A stretch of DNA of 7,496 bases from Planctomycetota bacterium. Lineage in GTDB: Bacteria > Planctomycetota > SZUA-567. The translations under genes and the position numbers were made by a program. The notes beneath the pieces are model-generated. The model was not told the DNA's origin and searched no databases. It was given only the letters and a program-made list of their open reading frames with translations. The stretch spans positions 1 to 7,496 of the forward strand of contig JAISYD010000135.1 of the NCBI GenBank assembly GCA_031270145.1, read 5' to 3'. Positions 1 to 6,444 of this stretch are shown piece by piece (within the stretch, counting starts at the first letter, position 1; every line of letters starts with the position of its first letter).

Positions 1-2924
1 CCCAGGCGCCTGACCGCGGAAAAAGAAAGGAATAATTTGTTCGCCCCGGCCACCGACGCGCCCTCCACCAAACCGAATACCACCAGGACGACCACCGCCG
101 CCGCCAGATCCGGGAAAACGGCCAGGAAGCCCAGCGCGCAACAATAAGTCGCCTGGGCCGCCATGACCAGCGTCCTTCCGCCCAGGCGCGGCAGGAGCAG
201 CCGAGAAGCGGCCGGCCCCCAGTAAATCACCAATAATCCGTGCACCAGAAGCAACCGGCCGATGTCGCCGACCCCCATCCCCTTCGACTCGGCGAAAACC
301 GGGAAATAATAGGCCACATACGCCGCCAGCACATATATCGGAATCATATTGAAGGCCAGGAACGGGAATACCCGGCGATCCAGGAAAAAGGCGACGTACT
401 CCCTCCAGTCTCCCGGCCTGGCCGGAACCGCGGCCGTGCCGTCCCTTCCCTCCCTTTTCGGCATCATGGGGAGGAGTCGGATAGAAACCAGCCACGCCGC
501 GGCCATGACCACCGCGGCCACCAGAAAAGTCGCCTGGTAGCCGACATGCGAGGCCAAGGCCGACCCTATGCCCAACCCGGCGTAACAACCGGCGGTCATG
601 CCGGAATAGAAATGCGAATAGCCGAGATCGGCCAGATTCGGATCCTTCTCCCCCAGAAGCAACGAACGGATACCGAGGAAGCCGGCGCCTGAACCCATCC
701 CGATCGCCAAATTGGCCAGCAGGAACAGTCCGGTGGCGTCGGAGACGCCGCCCAGCAGCAATCCGGCCCCGGCCACCAGAAAACCGGCATGGATCGCCGC
801 CGGCGCACCGCGCCGCCGGATTAGGGAACCGGAGAGCCACAGCACCGCCCCGAAGGCAAACATCTGCGCCGACACCGCCGCCGCCGCCAGCGCGTCCGGC
901 GACAGCCAGCCGTCGGCCGGAGCCAGTTCCAGCATGCGCAAGGGCACAAAGGATACGGGAAACGACAGGGCGGTGAAAAAAAGGCAATTCATCGGCCGGA
1001 CCAGGAAAACAGGGGTGGCTCCCCCCCCCCGTCGCCGCCACAGCCAGGTCTCCCCGGCCGGCGGCGGCGCCAGTTTGGTCAAGAGGTCGAAGAAATAGAG
1101 GAACTCGAACGACAGCAACAACAACACCGCCAGCAGGGTAAGCGCGTCCAGCAGGGTCGAGTTCACCAAGATTCCAATGGCGGCGGTGAACACGTGCAGG
1201 TCGGAACCCACCTCCAGCACCGCCGCGGCGCCGCCGGAAGCGTCGCGAATCTGGGCCACCCCGAAGATCCAGTCCCCATAGGCGTCGCTGGAACTGGCGG
1301 TCGCGGCGGTCCCCTGTTCCAAGGCGCCGCGGTAGAGGGCCTCGTCCTCCCAGGAAAGCGGGTAATACAGCCCAATCTCGTCGTTGGAATACATGAAGGC
1401 GTACGGACGCCCGTCGCGGAAGCGGTAAATGGCGTAATAGCAGCCCCGGCTCCATTCGGCGCCGTTCTCCAGGAAAACCTGTCGGAGGCGTTCCCGCAGG
1501 AGATTGTAATCCGGGTTCCGGAAATCGCCGGCGCGGGTCAAACCGGCGATCACCTCCGCGTCGACAAGCAGCGGCAGAGTGGCGAGCATTTGCCGCAACT
1601 GCCGCTCCTGGGCCTCGAACTGCTGCTTGAACATGTTGTCGGCCATCAGCGGCAGGATGGCGACAAGGGTCAGGGCCATAATCGCCAGCAACCCCAGCGT
1701 GCGGACGAGCAAAACCGGCATCCGGCGCCCCAGCGCGTCCACATACAGAATTCGCGCCGCCAAAAGCAATCCGGCCGCCGACACGGCCAGCGCCAGCCAG
1801 GACGCCGCGGCCGCCAGGCGGAACTCCGGCGGCAGGGCGAAATCGCTTCGGAAAACCGCCGCTCCGCCGCCGGGCGGCAGCAAAACCAGCGTATTTTCGG
1901 AGCAAGCGGCAAGGGTCCCGTCCGGACCGGACGACAGGCGGGCGAAATAGGTCCCGTCCGGCTTGATTCCCCGTTCCTCGATATCCAGGCTAAACGGCGG
2001 GTGTAGTTCCGGAAGATCGGCAGCCTTGAAAAGCGTTTCCGCCGGGCCGCCAGGCGGCAAGCGGCGTATTTCCCGGAAGACCAGGTCGGTGAAATACAGT
2101 TCCCCCCCCAATCCGGCGGCCAGGCCCCATGGTACCGGGGGAACTCCGTCCGGGGTCAGCCGGCCCGAGGCGTCGGCGTCGAACAACAATTCCGGCTCGC
2201 CGTCCTCTGGACCCTGGCGGAAAATCCTTCCCGCCTTATGCGTGTAGGCGATTCCGCCGTCGGGCAGAAAAACCGCCTCCGCCACCGACAAATGCGCGTC
2301 CGGAAGGGGGAACAGCCGGCCCGGGCGAGCCGTCCAACCACCGGTCCCGGGGTCCGGTTCCGCCGACCAGGCCAACAAACCGTCGGCCATCAGCTCCAAC
2401 CAGCGCGGGCGGCCTGACCCATCCACCGCAAGCGCCCTGGACAAAGGCCGCAGGGCCACCCGGTAGCCGGCGCGGCTTTCCGGGGAGATGTCCACCCGCC
2501 GCACCGTCTGGACAAAACGGCCGGCGGCGTCGTATTCCAGCACTTCCTCGCGCTCAAGGTAATAACCATCCGCGTCCAGCGTCCAATTAAGGACGAACAG
2601 CCGCCCGTCCGGCGCCGCCGCCGTTTGCTGGGCGTGGAAAAAGCCGCCGGCGGCGCGCGAACCGCCTTCAATCCGGCAAAGCAGGCCGCCCGCCGCGTCA
2701 AACCGCAAAATCCGGCGCTGGGACGAATCCACCAGCGTCAATCCGCCGTCCGGCGCGGTCACGGCATGGGAGGGAGAGGAAAAGGGAAGGCGGGAAATCC
2801 AGGGATTGGCGCGCCTGGCATACGAAGGCACGGCCAGGTAAAGCGACAAGCCCCCGGCCGCCAGCGCCAGGCAACCGGCCAGCCGCCACCCGGCGTTTCG
2901 CCAAAAAAAACCGGTTTCCATCAT
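1..2924 (-). CDS. Giant membrane receptor: beta-propeller, Cache-like sensor, MFS-type domain (3' partial)
   Basis: One frame stays open from ATG 2924 to the left edge, 974 codons, with no stop. I checked the frame at in-frame ATGs 2390, 1721, 992, 863, 599, 347 and 278. Order: N-terminal membrane anchor (about 13-32); NHL/six-bladed propeller-like region (about 45-365) with repeated PDG turns and a blade PWGLAAGLGGELYFTD; two membrane helices (about 369-392, 402-425); a Cache-like extracytoplasmic region (about 430-583) containing YYAIYRFRDGRPYAFMYSND; a helix (about 585-608); then about ten MFS-type helices from residue 638. It starts 6 bases after the HATPase stop, with AAGGGG upstream as a weak ribosome site, so it probably belongs to that operon. 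An alternative ATG is the next codon. The end lies outside the window. I infer, but cannot see, a cytoplasmic output domain, most likely a SpoIIE/PP2C phosphatase acting on the neighbouring STAS protein. The ligand is unknown. Confidence 0.82.
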   Translation of the reverse strand, partial: MMETGFFWRNAGWRLAGCLALAAGGLSLYLAVPSYARRANPWISRLPFSSPSHAVTAPDGGLTLVDSSQRRILRFDAAGGLLCRIEGGSRAAGGFFHAQQTAAAPDGRLFVLNWTLDADGYYLEREEVLEYDAAGRFVQTVRRVDISPESRAGYRVALRPLSRALAVDGSGRPRWLELMADGLLAWSAEPDPGTGGWTARPGRLFPLPDAHLSVAEAVFLPDGGIAYTHKAGRIFRQGPEDGEPELLFDADASGRLTPDGVPPVPWGLAAGLGGELYFTDLVFREIRRLPPGGPAETLFKAADLPELHPPFSLDIEERGIKPDGTYFARLSSGPDGTLAACSENTLVLLPPGGGAAVFRSDFALPPEFRLAAAASWLALAVSAAGLLLAARILYVDALGRRMPVLLVRTLGLLAIMALTLVAILPLMADNMFKQQFEAQERQLRQMLATLPLLVDAEVIAGLTRAGDFRNPDYNLLRERLRQVFLENGAEWSRGCYYAIYRFRDGRPYAFMYSNDEIGLYYPLSWEDEALYRGALEQGTAATASSSDAYGDWIFGVAQIRDASGGAAAVLEVGSDLHVFTAAIGILVNSTLLDALTLLAVLLLLSFEFLYFFDLLTKLAPPPAGETWLWRRRGGGATPVFLVRPMNCLFFTALSFPVSFVPLRMLELAPADGWLSPDALAAAAVSAQMFAFGAVLWLSGSLIRRRGAPAAIHAGFLVAGAGLLLGGVSDATGLFLLANLAIGMGSGAGFLGIRSLLLGEKDPNLADLGYSHFYSGMTAGCYAGLGIGSALASHVGYQATFLVAAVVMAAAWLVSIRLLPMMPKREGRDGTAAVPARPGDWREYVAFFLDRRVFPFLAFNMIPIYVLAAYVAYYFPVFAESKGMGVGDIGRLLLVHGLLVIYWGPAASRLLLPRLGGRTLVMAAQATYCCALGFLAVFPDLAAAVVVLVVFGLVEGASVAGANKLFLSFSAVRRL
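1021..1030. repeat. C10 homopolymer (G10 in the coding strand) inside the giant receptor gene
   Basis: Ten consecutive C bases read as G10 in the coding strand, at about codons 632-635, in the linker between the sensor's last helix and the MFS-type domain. With ten bases the frame is open on both sides. Loss of one G would shift reading into a frame with a stop at 989-991, removing the MFS-type domain and anything beyond. Tracts of this length are typical slippage sites, but could equally be a sequencing error. Confidence 0.9.
2102..2109. repeat. C8 homopolymer (G8 in the coding strand) in the propeller region
   Basis: Eight consecutive C bases read as G8 in the coding strand, within the best-preserved propeller blade (glycine-rich turn before ELYFTD). 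The reading frame passes through it intact. It is the second of three homopolymer runs of eight or more in this gene. Confidence 0.85.
2903..2910. repeat. A8 homopolymer (T8 in the coding strand) at the start of the giant receptor gene
   Basis: Eight consecutive A bases read as T8 in the coding strand at codons 5-8 (GGT TTT TTT TGG), just after the start codon. A one-base slip here would put the whole gene out of frame from its first residues. Confidence 0.85.
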
Positions 2925-2930
2925 CCGGAA

Positions 2931-3410
2931 TCACCCCTTGTCCGGCAGGCGCTCCAACACCCATTCGCTGACGTTGCCGGCGGCCTCCCGCCGGTAGCGC
3001 AACTCCTTGAACATCTGGAAAAGCATATAGATGCCCAACCCCCCCACGGAACGCTCCATGGGGTCGGCGTCGATGGCCGGCAGCGGCGCGGCGTTGGGAT
3101 CGAAGGGACCGGCGTTGTCCTTCAGCCGAAAGACAATCTCCGACTCGCCAAGCTCCACCGCGCCTTCGACCCGCACCGTTCCGTCGGAATCGGCGCCGGA
3201 GCGGCCGAATTTGGCGAGGTTGGTCAGCAACTCCTCCATGGCGATATGGAGGGAATTGATGTTTCCGGAACTCATGCCGCGCTTCCCGAGATAGGCGATC
3301 AGGCTCTCGCCCAGCCCGGCGATGTCCTTGGCGGCGGCGGCGGCGTCGGGGAAAGCCATTTGAAAGCGGAAACAGCCGGGTTCCTCGGCCACCGACAATG
3401 GATTGGACAT
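2931..3410 (-). CDS. RsbW/SpoIIAB-type HATPase (anti-sigma factor/serine kinase)
   Basis: A 159-residue GHKL-fold protein of the usual size for this family. Visible ATP-site motifs are an N box AMEELLTNLAKFG (Glu60 and Asn64), a G1-type box KDNAGPFDP (97-105) and a G2-type box VGGLGIYMLFQMFKEL (122-137). Family members bind a sigma factor or other target and phosphorylate a STAS antagonist on serine; the obvious partner is the STAS protein encoded just upstream, 12 bases away. The ATG at 3410 is preceded by GAGGGA, which overlaps the upstream TGA stop, suggesting translational coupling. No membrane segment is visible, so it is cytoplasmic. The catalytic motifs look intact, so kinase activity is expected. 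Its target is not in the window: no sigma factor gene is seen. Relatives regulate type III secretion in Bordetella (BtrW) and are present in Chlamydia (RsbW). Confidence 0.93.
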   Translation of the reverse strand: MSNPLSVAEEPGCFRFQMAFPDAAAAAKDIAGLGESLIAYLGKRGMSSGNINSLHIAMEELLTNLAKFGRSGADSDGTVRVEGAVELGESEIVFRLKDNAGPFDPNAAPLPAIDADPMERSVGGLGIYMLFQMFKELRYRREAAGNVSEWVLERLPDKG

Positions 3411-3422
3411 TGCGCGCGTCCC

Positions 3423-3764
3423 TCAGGTAAAACAGGCCTCGATGGTTGGCGCCAATTTCAGCAGAGGCAGGAAGCCGGTCATTTTCAGCACCGCGACGCA
3501 GTCGTCGTTCATGCCGGCGACGCACAGGGCGGCCTGGCGCGGCCGCATTGCCTTGACGGCGCCGATTAGAACCCGAAGGCCGGCGCTGGCGACGAACTTC
3601 AATTCCCGGCAATCAAGGACGACCCGCCCCAACCCGGCGTTTTCGGCCAGCGGCATGAGGGCGTCGCCGAAATCCTTCGCCGCCGCCGCGTCGAGGCTGC
3701 CCACGATATGCAACACCGCCGAGCCGGCGGGAGCGTTTTCAGCGATCGTAAGCGCAACCGCCAT
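3423..3764 (-). CDS. STAS-domain anti-anti-sigma factor (RsbV/SpoIIAA/BtrV type)
   Basis: A 113-residue single STAS domain. The N-terminal strands (LTIAENAPAGSAVLHIVGSL) lead into the diagnostic segment VVLDCRELKFVASAGLRVLI. Ser60 in ASAGL aligns with the serine phosphorylated in RsbV and SpoIIAA; the Asp that often precedes it is replaced by Ala, as in many STAS proteins with an SAGL motif. In partner switching the unphosphorylated form captures the HATPase and frees its target, the kinase inactivates it by phosphorylation, and a PP2C phosphatase reactivates it. The start ATG at 3764 has a strong GGGAGG site 7 bases upstream. It lies 33 bases after the chaperone stop and 12 bases before the HATPase start, so the three are probably one transcript. 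Confidence 0.95.
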   Translation of the reverse strand: MAVALTIAENAPAGSAVLHIVGSLDAAAAKDFGDALMPLAENAGLGRVVLDCRELKFVASAGLRVLIGAVKAMRPRQAALCVAGMNDDCVAVLKMTGFLPLLKLAPTIEACFT

Positions 3765-3797
3765 GCGACATCCTCCCGGTGGAAACTCCAGGCCGAG

Positions 3798-4259
3798 CTA
3801 GGGCCTGTTTTTGAACAAATCCGACATGCCGGCGAACAGCCCCATGCCGCCGCCCGCCCCCGAAGCCGCGGCCGTATATCCGAGAGCCTTCCGGAGCGCT
3901 TCGGTTTCGTTCAGCAACGCCGAGGCCGCGTCCAGCCATTCCCGCTCGGCGTCGGGATTGAGGCGCATATGCAACAAAAGCTCCCCGTTCCCGCCGCCGG
4001 CGATCATTATCCTGGCGTCGTGGCGCAATCTCGCCAAGTGGAGGCGGAGGAACAGCCGCATCCTGTCCTCGGCCTCGTCGCCGGCCGGCGCCGGCGCCGC
4101 TTCCGACCAGGCCAACAAGCCGCCGGCGGGGCTATCCTCCACTCCCAACCGCATATCCCCGGCCAGATCGAAGACGTAACGCCCCTGGCCGTCCGGAGCC
4201 GGAACTTTCGAGCCGAGGCGATCCGCCAGCATCCCGGCCGCTTTTTCGCAAGACAGCAC
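3798..4259 (-). CDS. CesT-like type III secretion chaperone, GTG start
   Basis: A 153-residue protein whose layout fits class I T3SS chaperones: a short helix (about 1-16), strands around RYVFDLAGDMRLGVE (27-41) and GGLLAWSEA, a long segment LFLRLHLARLRHDARIMIAG (69-88), the strand GELLLHMRL, and a C-terminal helix EWLDAASALLNETEALRKAL (107-126). The tail is Gly-rich and ends FAGMSDLFKNRP. I chose the GTG at 4259 because GGGGGA lies 6 bases upstream and both site and start recur in the copy at 6444; the ATG at 4331 would overlap the promoter. It is the first gene of the operon that continues into STAS and HATPase, so it may be a regulatory chaperone (compare ExsC in Pseudomonas) or serve a distant effector. 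No substrate gene follows it directly. Fold assignment is by pattern, not by search. Confidence 0.75.
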   Translation of the reverse strand: MLSCEKAAGMLADRLGSKVPAPDGQGRYVFDLAGDMRLGVEDSPAGGLLAWSEAAPAPAGDEAEDRMRLFLRLHLARLRHDARIMIAGGGNGELLLHMRLNPDAEREWLDAASALLNETEALRKALGYTAAASGAGGGMGLFAGMSDLFKNRP

Positions 4260-4265
4260 GTTGTT

Positions 4266-4271
4266 TCCCCC
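4266..4271 (-). promoter_or_regulatory. Ribosome binding site that decides the GTG start of the second chaperone
   Basis: GGGGGA followed by AACAAC and then GTG at 4259. The same GGGGGAAACA(A/G)CGTG arrangement is present at 6442-6456, so the site and spacing are shared by both copies of the cassette. It also forms part of a tandem CATTGGGG repeat (4268-4284) specific to this copy. Confidence 0.7.
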
Positions 4272-4289
4272 AATGGCCCCAATGCCGCC

Positions 4290-4318
4290 AATATAGCGGT
4301 GAGGCGGACTCGCGTCAA
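4290..4318 (-). promoter_or_regulatory. Promoter A, sigma70-type
   Basis: TTGACG (4318-4313), a 17-base spacer, then TATATT (4295-4290). This is close to the housekeeping consensus with optimal spacing. Transcription should begin near 4283, giving a leader of about 24 bases before the GTG at 4259. It would drive the chaperone, STAS, HATPase and probably the giant receptor gene. The spacer is nearly identical to that of promoter B, including GTCCGCCTC and CCGC. Confidence 0.78.
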
Positions 4319-4335
4319 CCCCGCGGCGCAACCTT

Positions 4336-4350
4336 CCGGGCGGCGCCCGG
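4336..4350 (-). other. GC hairpin directly after the effector-like gene
   Basis: A perfect inverted repeat, CCGGGC-GCC-GCCCGG, begins 2 bases after the TGA at 4353. No T-run follows, so it is not a standard intrinsic terminator. It separates the effector-like gene from promoter A and may protect the mRNA 3' end or weakly stop transcription. Short GC palindromes are common in DNA of this composition. Confidence 0.35.
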
Positions 4351-4352
4351 CC

Positions 4353-5729
4353 TCAGACAGGCGCGTCGCCCTGAAGCTCGACGTCGGTGAGGATGATTTC
4401 CTGGCCAATTCGCAGTTCCGGATGATCGAAGCCGTGTTCCGCCGACCAGGCAACCCTGAAATTGTTGATGGCGTCCCGCAGGCCGGCGTTCGCTTCATGC
4501 CTTAAAACGTCGGGGGCGTCCAATTCCAGAAGGGAGAGGTTCAACAACATGGTTCTGAGGCCCTGGCTGTCGCCGGTGCAATGGCGGGCGCCTATGATGG
4601 CCTTGGCCACATCCTTGTCGGTTTTGCTCCCCGCCGCCCGCGACACCAGCTTGACGATGGCCTTATAGTCGGCTTTCATTTGGGGCGGGATGCGTTCCTT
4701 GTGGCTGCCGGGCGGATTGTTGTTGCCGAACAGCCGCCGGCATAGGGATTTGATGTAGCCCCCGGCGTGGCTGAAGAAGTCGCCGATCCTCTGCATGATC
4801 CCCCTCGTCTGGCCGGGCGGGTTGTGAAGAGCCCGATCAACGCCGCCGCCGGTGCCGTGCGTCTCGATTTTGAGGAACAGCCGATCTTCCCTGATCTCGC
4901 CCATGCCGGGATGGTCCTGAACCTGGGACGAAAGGGCGACGGCCGGCATCTTGCCGAACAGGATGGTGCCGAAGCCGTTGGGAAGGACCGTGTCCAGATG
5001 CGCCCCGTCGTCGTGCAGATCCAGGCCCCAATGCTCGACGCCGGGATCGGTGCGGGTGCCGGTCTGGCCGCCGGCCTTGAGCCCATCCAGGTGCGACGAG
5101 GGGCGTTGGTAGCTGGCGGGATAGGAGGTCAGGAATTTAAGGAGGTTGCCGTTGGGATCGGGCAGGGAAAAGGCTCCTTCCGAAAAGGGTCCGTACTTGG
5201 CCTCGCCCTGAGCCTGAAGGAAAAAGGCCAGGTCGCTGATCATCATGGCCTTCGCGCGCTGTTGCTCTATGGACAGAAGCCCGGCAAAACCGGGTTTCAT
5301 GTAATCCGGGATGGCGCCGGAGGAAATGTTCCGAAAAGACTCGCCGCCCCGGATGATTTTCTCCCGGAGCCGCTCCCCGATGTCGGGCTGCCCGCGCAGG
5401 CCCTTCGGAACCATGGTCAGGCTTATATTCTTGGGGCCCAGGCCGGGGATCGTCACCGCTACCTGGCCGGGCGCCGGGGGGGCGTCATGGACATTTTGCC
5501 GCGCTATCAGCACGGCTTGGGGATTGACCTGCGGATCGACCGTCACCGCCACCGGACCGATGTTTTGCGGTTGAGGGGGCGGCAAAGGCAGGTCTCCCTG
5601 GAGCCCTAGTTGCACGGCCTGGAAACCGCGCGGCTGGACCGAGGTCTCCTCCGCCGGCCCGGACCGATCCAGCAGCGGAGTGAACAACGAGACGGAACTG
5701 GAGATTCCCTGGTTGACATTGACAGTCAT
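4353..5729 (-). CDS. Candidate type III secreted effector, unrecognised family
   Basis: A 458-residue soluble protein with no signal peptide or membrane helix. Residues 1-30 are rich in Ser, Thr, Asn and Gln (MTVNVNQGISSSVSLF), as T3SS secretion signals often are; 48-90 are Pro- and Gln-rich and probably unstructured, a typical chaperone-binding region. The body (about 95-458) looks folded and includes EHWGLDLHDD (232-240), NGFGTILFGKMPAV (251-264), RLFLKIETHG (283-292) and a helical IGDFFSHAGGYIKSLCRRLF (315-334). I do not recognise the family and see no certain catalytic motif. The ATG at 5729 has AGGAG 7 bases upstream, overlapping the stop of the chaperone gene 11 bases away, so the two are coupled. 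The frame is open to 5924 but that extension lies over the chaperone gene. The effector role rests on N-terminal composition and the adjacent chaperone. Confidence 0.65.
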   Translation of the reverse strand: MTVNVNQGISSSVSLFTPLLDRSGPAEETSVQPRGFQAVQLGLQGDLPLPPPQPQNIGPVAVTVDPQVNPQAVLIARQNVHDAPPAPGQVAVTIPGLGPKNISLTMVPKGLRGQPDIGERLREKIIRGGESFRNISSGAIPDYMKPGFAGLLSIEQQRAKAMMISDLAFFLQAQGEAKYGPFSEGAFSLPDPNGNLLKFLTSYPASYQRPSSHLDGLKAGGQTGTRTDPGVEHWGLDLHDDGAHLDTVLPNGFGTILFGKMPAVALSSQVQDHPGMGEIREDRLFLKIETHGTGGGVDRALHNPPGQTRGIMQRIGDFFSHAGGYIKSLCRRLFGNNNPPGSHKERIPPQMKADYKAIVKLVSRAAGSKTDKDVAKAIIGARHCTGDSQGLRTMLLNLSLLELDAPDVLRHEANAGLRDAINNFRVAWSAEHGFDHPELRIGQEIILTDVELQGDAPV

Positions 5730-5740
5730 GTTTTGACTCC

Positions 5741-6259
5741 TCAAGCCTTGATGAAGTTTTGGGCGTCCGGCCCGGGGATCGCCTCGTCGGATCCGGCGAG
5801 GTAGACCGGCTGGCCGCCGTGGCTTTTCAGGATGTCGCGCCAGAATTCGGCGGTCCCGAGAAACGCCGTGACCGTATCGGTTATTTCCTCCTCCGAGGCG
5901 GCGGGCAGTACGAAGCGCTGCCACAAGCCCACCGAACCGTCCTTCCCGTCGACGCCCACGGTGGCGCCCTGCGTCCGCGACCAGCCGTTATTGGCGTCCA
6001 GCGCCTCCAGCCAGAATTGGCCGGAGGCCGGCGAGCGCAGAGCGATGACGCCGATTTGCGCCTGCATGATGATGGAGCGAAGCCCCTCCAGTTGCGGATA
6101 AAAGACGATGATGTTGCCGCCGCCGAAATCCACGGAGCAGGCGCCGTCCTCGAAAGACGGTGCGGCCAGCCCCCATTTGCGGGCGAGCGTCTCCCAAAAC
6201 CGCTCCTCCTCCGCCGCCAAGCCCTCATCGGAAAAGATATCCATGTTTTGCGCGCTCAT
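5741..6259 (-). CDS. CesT-like type III secretion chaperone for the adjacent effector
   Basis: A 172-residue acidic protein following the class I chaperone pattern: N-terminal helix (about 12-30), strands GACSVDFGGGNIIVFYPQ (39-56) and SIIMQAQIGVIAL (62-74), the helix FWLEALDANNGW (82-93), which matches the LL-x-AN element of CesT/Syc chaperones, strands TVGVDGKDGSVGLWQRFVLP (100-119) and a final helix EEEITDTVTAFLGTAEFWRD (123-142). The C-terminal 25 residues look disordered. Such proteins dimerise in the cytoplasm and hold an effector's N-terminal region for delivery to the T3SS ATPase. The gene directly downstream is the likely substrate, with coupled translation. The ATG at 6259 has GGGAGA 4 bases upstream. 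The frame is open to 6577, but upstream there is no better start and that part runs over the promoter. Probably transcribed from promoter B through the truncated chaperone ORF. Confidence 0.82.
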   Translation of the reverse strand: MSAQNMDIFSDEGLAAEEERFWETLARKWGLAAPSFEDGACSVDFGGGNIIVFYPQLEGLRSIIMQAQIGVIALRSPASGQFWLEALDANNGWSRTQGATVGVDGKDGSVGLWQRFVLPAASEEEITDTVTAFLGTAEFWRDILKSHGGQPVYLAGSDEAIPGPDAQNFIKA

Positions 6260-6342
6260 GTTTTCTCCCGGTAAAGCGTGAAATCCACTTCCGCCTGGCG
6301 TTCCGACGCCGGCGCCCGAACCTGTCGCCTTTTCCCGCGCCC

Positions 6343-6444
6343 TTAGGCCCGGACCGCCCCGGCCGGCAGCATCCCGTCCGGCGTCGGAACTTCCGAGCCG
6401 AGGCGCTCCGCCAGCGCCTCGACCGCCTTTTTGCAAGACAACAC
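6343..6444 (-). pseudogene. Truncated copy of the second chaperone's 5' end, or a 33-codon leader peptide
   Basis: A GTG at 6444, with GGGGGA 6 bases upstream, opens a 33-codon frame ending in TAA at 6343. Its first 24 residues (VLSCKKAVEALAERLGSEVP, then TPDG) match the start of the chaperone at 4259 at 17 of 24 positions, and 60 of 72 bases. After PDG the two diverge and this copy stops soon (MLPAGAVRA). It has an intact promoter, ribosome site and start, so it is probably translated. Either a chaperone gene lost most of its body by deletion or replacement, or the short ORF is kept as a leader upstream of the chaperone at 6259. The 83 bases from its stop to that ATG hold no clear terminator. 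Confidence 0.6.

Larger units (their letters stand above)
4188..4321 (-). repeat. Copy A of the promoter/leader/chaperone-start cassette
   Basis: This 134-base stretch contains promoter A, leader, ribosome site, GTG and the first 24 codons of the chaperone. By hand it aligns with 6373-6504 at about 110 identical positions with a two-base gap in the leader. The -35 to -10 block and the ribosome site are best conserved, the mid-leader least. Similarity fades after the codons for PDG. Confidence 0.8.

Noticed and set aside
2695..2700. Minus-strand TTGACG within the propeller region
   Set aside because: No AT-rich -10 hexamer 16-18 bases downstream, and it lies within coding sequence.
2625..3569. 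Long plus-strand open frames (also 1194-2006, 3708-4505, 4767-5609, 5759-6274, 6861-7457)
   Set aside because: They lie opposite well-supported minus-strand genes, have Arg/Gly/Gln-rich compositions typical of GC-rich shadow frames, and show no domain or ribosome site.
2698..3612. Minus-strand 304-codon frame
   Set aside because: Arg-rich shadow running across the STAS, HATPase and receptor genes, which are in other frames and have clear family motifs.
2367..4451. Shared 15-base string TTCCGCCGACCAGGC near 2367 and 4437, with a related one near 4110
   Set aside because: It encodes AWSAE-like residues in unrelated proteins, does not extend, and a match of this length is plausible by chance in GC-rich coding DNA.
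5713..5724. Plus-strand TTGACATTGACA as a -35 box
   Set aside because: No suitable -10 box and no plus-strand gene downstream; on the minus strand it simply encodes the effector's first residues.
5724..5738. Small inverted repeat AGTCA/TGACT around the effector start codon
   Set aside because: Only five base pairs, mostly A/T, so too weak to claim control of translation.
5730..5924. 65-residue N-terminal extension of the effector-like protein
   Set aside because: It overlaps the chaperone gene in another frame, is Arg-rich, and the ATG at 5729 has a good AGGAG site.
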